From Candidatus Poribacteria bacterium (lineage in GTDB: Bacteria; Poribacteria; WGA-4E; PCPOR2b): DNA of 49,153 nt. Of this stretch, positions 8,171-15,592 are shown piece after piece (within the stretch, counting starts at the first letter, position 1; the number at the start of each line of letters is the position of its first letter). The stretch spans positions 1 through 49,153 of the forward strand of contig JAJDUM010000067.1 of the NCBI GenBank assembly GCA_022826645.1, written 5' to 3'. The notes beneath the pieces were generated by a model. It was given only the letters and a program-made list of their open reading frames with translations, was not told the origin of the DNA and did no database searches. Both the position numbers and the translations under genes were made by a program.

Positions 8171-10552
8171 CTACTTCAGAATCGCCATCTTGCACGTGGA
8201 GACATAATCACCGGCTTTTAGGACATAGAAATAGACACCGCTGGCGGCGCGTTCCCCCAGTTGGGTCCGTCCATCCCAGTAAGCGGCTTTATCCTTGCTG
8301 ATGTACCGTCCACGCGCTTGCATACCGACCTGCAATGTCCGCACCAACTGTCCCGATATATTGTAGATTTCAACGGAAACAGATGCGTCGTTTCTTAATT
8401 CGTAGGGGATCCAAACGTCTGGATTGAAAGGATTTGGGTAACTTTGGAGCAGCTGCGTCTGCGCTGGGGCAGCGGGGGTATTCGGTGGGTTAAAGATAGG
8501 GGTAATCCCGTTTGGGTCGATGCTCGGTGTACCCATAATTCCAATTGCATCAACGGGCACAACCGCGTAATAGTAGCGGGTCTCCGCCGGATCGAAACGG
8601 TTGTTATCCACATCGATATCTTGAAATATTGTGGTGTCCACAAAGTGCGTATCCGTTGCATTGACCCATCCAACAATGTTGATGTCATCGTTGGGGATGC
8701 CGTCGTCGTTCCGATCTGCGGCGTTCAGCACTTCCGCGGCGGTCTGGAACGGCTGCGGGTCATCGGTTTCGATCAACGATGTATACCGCTTGCGGACAAT
8801 AACCACTTCACGGATATCCGTCAAATCTTCAAGTTCCCACTGCACACGCACACCTCTGTCGCCTTCTTGGGAGACTGTGGGCACCGAAAGAGAGCCGGCG
8901 GGCGGACGACCTGCCATATAGCTGACTGCACCGCCGAAATAGCCCCCGCCGGGGATGCTGACCAGCTCGACATCCGGACGCAGATTAATCAGGATGAGTG
9001 TGATCTTCTTGATATCGCCCCCGAAATCGTTAAAGGTGATCTGTCCCTCTTGCGAACGTTGGTAGGTGAACGCCTCCCGGATCTCGTGCGTCCCGTCCTG
9101 TTTTTCAACGATAAACTTTGCCCCCCAACCACGCAGCCCAAAAACATCGAGTCGATCCAATTCGTTCTGAATTTCCGCTCGATCTGTTACGTATAGCGCG
9201 CTCATGTCGATTGGAGCGATGTCGGCACCATCAACCTTGACAGCGAATTCGTTCATTACAACGCCGGGAGGCGGTTCAAAGACGATATAGCGTGCCGAGA
9301 ACGGCTCCGGCATCGCCTCTGAATCAAAATCAACGCGGATAGGATAGCCCTCATGTATATCGCTCGGGTGGATGGCAACCGGTGGAAAGCGGTGTCCATT
9401 GAGGTAGTGCTTCCCATCATCCCGTTCATGCGTAAAGTAGTTCCACTCGGTGAAGGTCTTAAACGCCTCGACCAAGGTTGTACCGTGGTTGGTAAAGACA
9501 TCTAAAAAATTGCCGAATTCGCGGTAAGAGCCATCCGTCGAATCCCCATAAAACTGACGGACAATATCGACATCGAATCGTTCCGCCATATAAAACACCC
9601 AGATCACCGCTGCATATTCGCGCAACCCGACCCGACTGTCGAGCGCGAGGTCAGGCTGATCTAAAAAGATACCAAGCTGTCTGGGATAATAGTCATAGGC
9701 GTCGGTCTCGCCGATCTCGTCGGGATCGGGGATATCATCGCGATCATCAATCAACCCACCGTCATATACTTTTGACTCAATCCATGTCGCCGACGCTTCC
9801 ATGAACCAACCCGGCATTCGCGCGTTGTAGGCAAACTGAATCCCGTGCAGGAATTCATGTGCGGTAGTCGTTTCTATGAATCGGTTGCCCTCTAACTTAC
9901 CAAAATAGTCGTACAGGCGGGAATTGATCGCAAAATAGGGACCGAAGGTCACGACGGTCGGTCGTATCCGCCCATGATACCAATTGGTCGTTGTAAAACC
10001 GAGCGCAGGGAACTGAAATAGGTACACATCATATTTATGGTTTCCGCCGTTGTAGGCATCCCAAAAATCGTCATAGGGCTTTTTGAAGCCCATCAGATTG
10101 ACCTCGACATGGAATGATTTTTCGTGTGCTTCGGCACAAAGATCAACGTAGTCCGGCACACCGTTCAACGGATTGACATCTTCGAGGGGCGGTGCATGCG
10201 GACCGACGGTAGTGTAGTGGAGCCGGAAGTGGGGTGTGTCAAACTTGTTTGGGAGATGGACGGAACCGTAAGGGCTACCGGGTTGTCCGGGCCGCAGGAA
10301 AATCCCTTGAAACTCGCGCTGATAGATCGCTGGCAGGCGGTCCCAGTTCTGGGCGAGGATGTTGAAGGTGTCCGTAAAACATTCCTCAATTTCGCTGGGG
10401 GCATAACTCGATTTGGGATTGATATATTTTCGGGCGGATCGGATGGCGCTATACAACCCTGGATCAGGCGGACGCGCGTCGAGGAAGACGGGCGTGGCAG
10501 TAAGGATGCCAAAGGTCAACAACAGGGTTAGGATAAATTTTAGGTGGTTCAC
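8171..10552 (-). CDS. Secreted HExxH metalloprotease with C-terminal sorting-like domain
   Basis: A 793-aa exported protein. The N-terminus (residues 1-26) is a signal peptide. A zinc-protease core holds H232-E-F-L-H236 in the context TTAHEFLHGIQFAYN, with a downstream 'WFMEASATWIES' whose Glu252 is a candidate third ligand; this layout matches the MXAN_6640-type putative metalloproteases. Beta-rich modules follow. The last ~98 residues (from 'LLQSYPNPFNPDVWIPYEL' to 'STCKMAILK') are a FlgD-like/T9SS-type C-terminal domain, shared with the protein at 11264-13615. The start is GTG at 10552, supported by AGAGGA six bases upstream; an overlapping ATG there is followed at once by a stop. A sigma-70 promoter lies at 10620-10649. 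The peptidase substrate is unknown. Confidence 0.82.
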   Translation of the reverse strand: MNHLKFILTLLLTFGILTATPVFLDARPPDPGLYSAIRSARKYINPKSSYAPSEIEECFTDTFNILAQNWDRLPAIYQREFQGIFLRPGQPGSPYGSVHLPNKFDTPHFRLHYTTVGPHAPPLEDVNPLNGVPDYVDLCAEAHEKSFHVEVNLMGFKKPYDDFWDAYNGGNHKYDVYLFQFPALGFTTTNWYHGRIRPTVVTFGPYFAINSRLYDYFGKLEGNRFIETTTAHEFLHGIQFAYNARMPGWFMEASATWIESKVYDGGLIDDRDDIPDPDEIGETDAYDYYPRQLGIFLDQPDLALDSRVGLREYAAVIWVFYMAERFDVDIVRQFYGDSTDGSYREFGNFLDVFTNHGTTLVEAFKTFTEWNYFTHERDDGKHYLNGHRFPPVAIHPSDIHEGYPIRVDFDSEAMPEPFSARYIVFEPPPGVVMNEFAVKVDGADIAPIDMSALYVTDRAEIQNELDRLDVFGLRGWGAKFIVEKQDGTHEIREAFTYQRSQEGQITFNDFGGDIKKITLILINLRPDVELVSIPGGGYFGGAVSYMAGRPPAGSLSVPTVSQEGDRGVRVQWELEDLTDIREVVIVRKRYTSLIETDDPQPFQTAAEVLNAADRNDDGIPNDDINIVGWVNATDTHFVDTTIFQDIDVDNNRFDPAETRYYYAVVPVDAIGIMGTPSIDPNGITPIFNPPNTPAAPAQTQLLQSYPNPFNPDVWIPYELRNDASVSVEIYNISGQLVRTLQVGMQARGRYISKDKAAYWDGRTQLGERAASGVYFYVLKAGDYVSTCKMAILK

Positions 10553-10619
10553 TTACATTCCTCTGAATCGTGATATTGTGGGTTGTGCCAATCGTATTGA
10601 GATAGCGTATATATGGGCA

Positions 10620-10649
10620 ATAATAACATCTCGACTCTTTTCTTGTCAA
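10620..10649 (-). promoter_or_regulatory. Sigma-70-type promoter for the metalloprotease gene
   Basis: On the minus strand a consensus -35 TTGACA (10644-10649) is followed after 18 bp by TATTAT (10620-10625). The start site would fall near 10613, about 60 nt before the GTG start codon at 10552. Confidence 0.6.
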
Positions 10650-10726
10650 TACCTTTGGGGAATGGGTAGGGGCATTTAATTCTCCAGTTTTGTGTTTTGA
10701 TTGTGTCCTGTTTGTCCATCCCGCTC

Positions 10727-10788
10727 GGCTTGGATAGACATATCCAAGCCATATTCGTATACATGCAGTGGATTTGTCAATCCACTGC
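10727..10788. repeat. Paired-hairpin repeat, copy 2
   Basis: The first hairpin has arms GGCTTGGATA (10727-10736) and TATCCAAGCC (10741-10750) with loop GACA. The second has arms GCAGTGGATT (10765-10774) and AATCCACTGC (10779-10788) with loop TGTC. Compared with 4291-4314, the outer stem of the second hairpin changed from GTT/AAC to GCA/TGC on both sides, so pairing is preserved. Confidence 0.8.
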
Positions 10789-11263
10789 GAGCATGGATTA
10801 GGAGCAGGCCGCTGTGGGAGGGGTTTCCCCAATCTCAATACCGCACTCAGATAGGGAGAAAACCGAAAACTGAATAGTCCTGGTTAGGGGATCAAACTTG
10901 GGTTTGTGCTTTTCGCCGTTTGTTCCTTATGATATACTGAGACGCATTGAGTTGTTGCCCTTCCGGCGGAAAGTGTGTTAACACGAGTTGATAGGTTTTA
11001 CAGATGCGTTGCACATTTGAGGTTATAAGCGATAACAGGTTTGCACCACGTCGGGCAACGCGATCCTTGCTCACTCGACATCAACCTACCGAAGCATTTA
11101 TCCGCAATCGCTCAAAAAATGAACATCACTGTCCGCTATCAACACACTCGCTTAAAACGTTTCTGCATTACAATAGATTATACAGGCATCGTCACTCGGC
11201 ATGAAAATTGCTCGCCGTCACAGCGATTGAAATTACTCTTCGCAAACGAGATGGAGGGAAACG

Positions 11264-13615
11264 ATGCACACCCAACGTTTAATCAAAGTTGTTGTTGCCG
11301 TGATTGTTGTGGGAATGGTTGCGGGACTAAAACCCGTATGGGCAGCAAAGAACTGGATACAACTCGACGATGGGGTAACAATGGGAAACGTCAACGCGCT
11401 TGCAGCCCACGAATCTCGCCTCTATGCTGGAAGTTCAAGCGGTGTCTTCGTTTCTGAAGACGGGGGAAATAGCTGGTCGTTGACTTCACTTGATCACGCA
11501 GTTAGCACACTGACGGTCGATGGGGATACCATTTATGCGGGGGGAGTATGGGGCAAAGGGGTGTTCCGATCTGATGATGCCGGATTGACTTGGAAGCCGA
11601 TTCGAAACGGATTACGCTTTCACGAACATGATGGGGAGCAATATTATGGTGAGGTTCGTCACATTCTTGTCACCGACAACAATATTATCTGTGTGATGTA
11701 CCATAATGGCACCTATACATCGACAGATCGTGGGGAGACGTGGCACGACATTTCAACGGAGTGGATGGGGGGCAACAGCATCCACTTAATGACGGAGTTT
11801 GACGGCTATCTTTGGAGTTCAGTGTCGAGTAGTTCTATGGCGCGTTCACCTGACAGCGGCAAGACATGGGAACCGCTTCACCGCTTTGATTATGGTCACG
11901 TATACGCTTGGGCGGTCCTCAATGGGCGACTGTACGTTAGCGGTTATGAGGGTGTTGGCGTATGGAACGAAACCACACAGAGTTGGGAATACCCAATGGC
12001 TGGGCTGCCAATTGGTAATCGTCACCAATCAGATGCACTGCCCTATGTCTTCAGACTTGCAGTTCAGGGTGATCGGTTATTCGCCGGGTTGCGCGACAAG
12101 CACGGTGTTTATGTCTTTGATTTGCAGTCAGAGTCTTGGTCGTTCGCTGGTCTGGAAGGGCGCACCGTTTCTTCTCTCCTATCACACGGATCGGGGCTCT
12201 ATGCCGGTACGGAAGAGGACGGCATCTATTATTTAGCTAAAGTCAAAACAATCTCTCCTGAAGAGGGCAGCGTCGAAGGTGGCGAACCTATTGCGATTTT
12301 TGGACGTGATTTTCCGTTTGAGACAAGTGTTACGATTGGTGGACGCCCAGTGACGGACCTAAAGGTGACCAATACGCTGGTAACAGGTCTCACACCGCCG
12401 GGAGCTATCGGCGAAGCAGATATTGAGGTTCATTTTTCGGATAGCAGCAACCTGGTCGTTGAAAGAGGAAAATTTCTTTACACGAGTAACCCGTTGATAA
12501 CCGTAGCAGTGACCCCAACGCATGGAACTCAGATGGGCGGTGAGACTGGTATTGTGATCGGTAGTAATTTCGCTCCCGATGCGACAGTCAAAGTCGGGGA
12601 TCATCCGGCGTCGGGTGTTGTAGTCACGCCAACGCTGATTTATTTTACAATTCCGCCCGGCGCGGTCGGAACGGTAGATGTTATTATTACCAATCCGGAT
12701 GGAAAGGAATGGATTTTAGAGAATGGGTACACCTACGACCCATTTCCTCGCCCCAGTATTAGCAGTATCCACCCCAATAGAGGGCCCGCTGCCGGTGGCA
12801 TTGAAATCACCATCAAAGGGAGTAATTTCCGCAGCGGAACTGTTGTCTCCATCGGTGCGATAGGGGTAGAACAGTTGGAGCTTCTCTCGTCAACCGAAAT
12901 TCGCTTGAAAACACCGCCATCAACCGCTAGTGCAAAAAATGTTTATGTGGTTAATCCCGATGGACAAGAAGGAAAAAAGATAGGTGGATTTACCTACACG
13001 CCGCCTCCCGCTATCATCAACATCGTCCCCAATGTAGGAGTGACAGAAGGTGGAACGTTAGTGAAGATTTTTGGAAGGCAGTTTGGCGTCGGAGATTCGC
13101 CCCCTGAAGTCACGATTGGCGGTGTAGCTGTCTTATCCGTCACTGCCAAATCATCAAGAGAACTACTAATTAGCACACCGGAGGCGTCAACCCCCGGTAC
13201 GAAGGATGTGGTCGTAAGGAACCCCAACGGGGAAGAAGCAACACTTAAAGGTGGGTTCATCTACGATGATTCATGGGCGGTTGAACCGAAAGGGAAGTTG
13301 TTGACCTCTCTCGGTCTCGTGAAACAGACCCGTTTACTGCAAAATTATCCCAACCCGTTCAATCCTGAAACTTGGATACCGTACCAACTGGCAAAGGAAG
13401 CGGATGTTAACATCGTTATCTACGATAATGGAGGGCAACGGGTACGGACGCTTAAGTTAGGGACTCAACTACCGGGCCGATACCTCACTCAAGAGAGAGC
13501 AGCGTACTGGGACGGGCGCAGCGATACCGGGGAGTGGGTGTCCAGTGGTACATACTTTTACCACCTGCAAACGGGTGGTTACTCTGCAGCGAAGAAGATG
13601 ATTATACTCAAGTAG
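11264..13615 (+). CDS. Secreted BNR-propeller / IPT-TIG repeat protein with C-terminal sorting-like domain
   Basis: A 783-aa exported protein. Signal peptide at 1-28 (ending PVWAA). Residues ~30-320 form a BNR/Ycf48-type beta propeller with repeated 'Y.GS..GVF.SEDGGNSW'-like units. Four IPT/TIG immunoglobulin-like domains follow at about 327-410, 412-495, 497-583 and 584-671, each starting with an 'I..I.P..G...GG' pattern. Residues ~690-783 are the C-terminal domain from 'LLQNYPNPFNPETWIPYQL' to 'AAKKMIILK', closely related to the end of the metalloprotease at 8171-10552. The ATG has GGAGGG five bases upstream. The architecture suggests a surface or secreted adhesion/binding protein. No enzyme motif is seen. 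Confidence 0.82.
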   Translation: MHTQRLIKVVVAVIVVGMVAGLKPVWAAKNWIQLDDGVTMGNVNALAAHESRLYAGSSSGVFVSEDGGNSWSLTSLDHAVSTLTVDGDTIYAGGVWGKGVFRSDDAGLTWKPIRNGLRFHEHDGEQYYGEVRHILVTDNNIICVMYHNGTYTSTDRGETWHDISTEWMGGNSIHLMTEFDGYLWSSVSSSSMARSPDSGKTWEPLHRFDYGHVYAWAVLNGRLYVSGYEGVGVWNETTQSWEYPMAGLPIGNRHQSDALPYVFRLAVQGDRLFAGLRDKHGVYVFDLQSESWSFAGLEGRTVSSLLSHGSGLYAGTEEDGIYYLAKVKTISPEEGSVEGGEPIAIFGRDFPFETSVTIGGRPVTDLKVTNTLVTGLTPPGAIGEADIEVHFSDSSNLVVERGKFLYTSNPLITVAVTPTHGTQMGGETGIVIGSNFAPDATVKVGDHPASGVVVTPTLIYFTIPPGAVGTVDVIITNPDGKEWILENGYTYDPFPRPSISSIHPNRGPAAGGIEITIKGSNFRSGTVVSIGAIGVEQLELLSSTEIRLKTPPSTASAKNVYVVNPDGQEGKKIGGFTYTPPPAIINIVPNVGVTEGGTLVKIFGRQFGVGDSPPEVTIGGVAVLSVTAKSSRELLISTPEASTPGTKDVVVRNPNGEEATLKGGFIYDDSWAVEPKGKLLTSLGLVKQTRLLQNYPNPFNPETWIPYQLAKEADVNIVIYDNGGQRVRTLKLGTQLPGRYLTQERAAYWDGRSDTGEWVSSGTYFYHLQTGGYSAAKKMIILK

Positions 13616-13627
13616 GAAGTTGAATAA

Positions 13628-14365
13628 CTAAGGAGTAAAGGTCTCAAGGATGGGAGGCGGCTCGTTATCAGCTAAAAGAGCGAGGGCGGCTGAGATGATT
13701 TTATGCTGTAGGACAGGGTTGTTCGGCTCGCCAAGCGGGTAGCCGAAACGGTATGGCACAGCAAGAGCACGGGGCGGTTTGACCTGCTCAGTAATATCCC
13801 GAAACAGCGTGATCGAAACCGTTGAGATGCCGACTTCCTCGATCGCACGTTGGATCAGCCCAACGGACTGGTTGCATAGCGGTCAGACGGGTGTCAGAAA
13901 TACGACATGGACGCCATCTGCCTTGAGGTGCGCCCCAACTTCCGGGGCGGTGCGTTTGATTAAACGTCCCGGAGCGGACTGCGATCCCATAAAGCTGAAG
14001 TGCCGGTCGTTGAGTTCCCCGATTTTGCCCGCCTGCTCTAGCTCCCGAAACCGATCAAGCGGAAACGCCAGATTCCGATCCGCAAAGCTGCCGGTCTGAT
14101 CGTATACAGTGCTGCTGTGTGCAGTCGTCAACGCTTGCACATCAACAGTGTTAGGGATTTCACGATAGGAGTAATCGCAGCTCATGAAGTGGTCATTAAA
14201 CGGCTCTTGAGACGGTGTATGTAAACCGGCGGTGGTAACCAAGGCAACTCGGCATTCCGTTAGGGGTCGCTGCAGCGGGGTATGCGGCGTTGTATCGTAA
14301 CGTCGATAGCGATAGAGTTTCATGAAGATGCGAAGTTTGAAGTCGAGTTCATCAACGGCTGGCAT
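13628..14365 (-). CDS. Selenoprotein of the glycine/sarcosine/betaine/D-proline reductase B (GrdB/PrdB) family
   Basis: Ordinary calling stops at a TGA (13883-13885) after 160 codons, but the same frame continues for 84 more sense codons to TAG at 13628-13630, still clearly the same family. Before the TGA: 'VALVTTAGLHTPSQEPF', 'SYREIP', 'FPLDRFRELEQAGKIGELNDRHFSFMG', 'DGVHVVFLTPV'. After it: PLCNQSVGLIQRAIEEVGIS and more. In cysteine homologues I recall, this site reads PVCPVCHQ, so UGA replaces the first Cys, giving Sec161-Pro-Leu-Cys164, a redox-type UxxC motif. A SECIS-like hairpin lies at 13848-13865. AGAGGA lies nine bases before the ATG. Full length is 245 residues. The reaction is unknown; stand-alone members occur outside reductase operons. 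SelA/B/C/D are not in this window. Confidence 0.85.
13848..13865 (-). promoter_or_regulatory. Bacterial SECIS-like hairpin
   Basis: Counted from the base after the UGA, nucleotides 18-23 (CGUUGG) pair perfectly with 30-35 (CCAACG) around the 6-nt loop GCUGAU. The loop starts with G at position 24. Bacterial SECIS elements need a short apical stem with a G at the start of the loop roughly 16-37 nt after the UGA, which this fits. Two further pairs (G15-C38, U16-G37) extend the stem past one mismatch. Confidence 0.7.
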
Positions 14366-14513
14366 ACTGGGATTCCTCTCTGCATTGTCTAAAGTACGCA
14401 GATTAATATTTCAACTATATTCTTCATGTCAATTGTAGCATAAATTGAGTTAGTGTCAAATGAGCTCTTTCTCACCTGAACACGAACTTTTTCCGAAACC
14501 GAGGTATTCGATA

Positions 14514-15572
14514 ATGGCAGATTCAAAACGAATTGAGCATCGTGAACTGATTCAATTCTTCAAAGGGGCACTGATGGCTGTTGGTGCACCAGCACAGGTA
14601 GCAGCGGTGGAGGCAGAGATCGGCGCGGAGGTTGATCTCTGCGGTGTACATTCACACGGCGTGAGACTGCTGCCGGTGATGGTCGAAAACATCCGTACTG
14701 GACTGACGAACCCGGATCCGAAAGTGAAGGTTCTTTCGGAGCAGCCGGCTTCGGTGCTCGCCGAGACGGACCGGGGGATCGGGCGTTATGTCTCTGCTGT
14801 GGGGATGGATATGGCAATTGAACGCGCCGAAACTTACGGAATCGGTGCGGCCACCATCCGGGGCGTGGCACACTGGGGGCGCGGATATAGCTACGCAGCA
14901 CGGGCGGCGCGAGCCGGTATGATCGGTCTGGCGTACACAAACGCTATCATCAACTTCCCGGCGTGGGGAACCTCCGCGCCATCTCTGGGGAACAACCCGA
15001 TGGCTATCGGTATCCCTGCGGAGGAAGGAGAGGAACCGGTTGTGCTGGACATCGCCATGACACAGATTGCGATCGGTCGGGTCCGGGAAGCCGCCGAGAC
15101 GGGACAGCGCGTTCCTATCGGGTGGGGGTTAGACGCAGCGGGACAGCCAACAACAGATCCGGAAGCAATCGTCGAGTCCCAACGCTTTCTGCCGATGGGT
15201 GAATATAAAGGATCCGGCTTGGCGTTCATGATTGAGCTGCTGACGGCGGGGTTGGCGGGAGGAATGCTCTGCTATGAGTTAGGGACCGAGGGACGCCCAA
15301 CGGACACCTCCGGAGGCTCATCAAAACTTTTTATCGCTATACGACCTCACGGGGAGTGGTTAAACGAAAGGACCGCGTCACTCAAATCCTATCTAAAGTC
15401 CGCACCGCCGGCAGTAGAACAGGGCGAAGCGCAGTGGCCCGGCGAGGGCAGCTATCGCCGCCGTACCGAGTATCTGGCGGAGGGAATTCCGATCCCTCTC
15501 AAGTTAGCAGAGGATATGGAGGAACTCGCACAAGAGTTATCTGTGGCGCTAAATTGGATGGATCGCCGATGA
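14514..15572 (+). CDS. Ldh family NAD(P)-dependent oxidoreductase (malate/L-lactate/ureidoglycolate dehydrogenase type)
   Basis: A 352-aa 2-hydroxyacid dehydrogenase of the Ldh/MdhY-type family (not the classical Rossmann lactate dehydrogenase). Family landmarks are 'VDLCGVHSHGVRLLP' with the catalytic-site His, 'AVLAETDRGIG' region, 'HWGRGYSYAARAA', 'NPMAIGIPA', 'VLDIAMTQIAIGRV' and 'LPMGEYKGSGLAFMIELLTAGLAGG'. The substrate could be malate, lactate, sulfolactate or a sugar acid. The preferred start is the ATG at 14514, which has GAGGT eight bases upstream and begins where homologues begin; an ATG 18 codons earlier (14460) is in frame. It is divergent from the selenoprotein gene and ends 20 bp from the convergent DUF6785 gene. 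Confidence 0.86.
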   Translation: MADSKRIEHRELIQFFKGALMAVGAPAQVAAVEAEIGAEVDLCGVHSHGVRLLPVMVENIRTGLTNPDPKVKVLSEQPASVLAETDRGIGRYVSAVGMDMAIERAETYGIGAATIRGVAHWGRGYSYAARAARAGMIGLAYTNAIINFPAWGTSAPSLGNNPMAIGIPAEEGEEPVVLDIAMTQIAIGRVREAAETGQRVPIGWGLDAAGQPTTDPEAIVESQRFLPMGEYKGSGLAFMIELLTAGLAGGMLCYELGTEGRPTDTSGGSSKLFIAIRPHGEWLNERTASLKSYLKSAPPAVEQGEAQWPGEGSYRRRTEYLAEGIPIPLKLAEDMEELAQELSVALNWMDRR

Positions 15573-15592
15573 TTCGGATCTCTGCCATCATA

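Larger units (their letters stand above)
10553..11263. other. Gene-free stretch of about 710 bp between divergent secreted-protein genes
   Basis: It contains the promoter of the metalloprotease (10620-10649) and the second copy of the paired-hairpin repeat (10727-10788). Small frames such as 10892-11074 on the minus strand lack ribosome binding sites and recognisable motifs. Nothing else is supported. Confidence 0.6.

Noticed and set aside
8444..9196. A 250-codon plus-strand frame opposite the metalloprotease gene.
   Set aside because: Antisense shadow without a ribosome binding site or domain; the minus-strand protein has a clear signal peptide, HExxH motif and C-terminal domain.
10892..11074. 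A 60-codon frame on the minus strand in the gap between the two secreted-protein genes.
   Set aside because: No ribosome binding site, no recognisable motif and no similarity I could identify; probably chance or an unrecognisable remnant.
13883..13885. UGA read as glycine by a recoded genetic code, or a simple nonsense mutation.
   Set aside because: Other genes here end in TGA as a true stop. The position matches a redox Cys column and a SECIS-like hairpin follows, which neither alternative explains.
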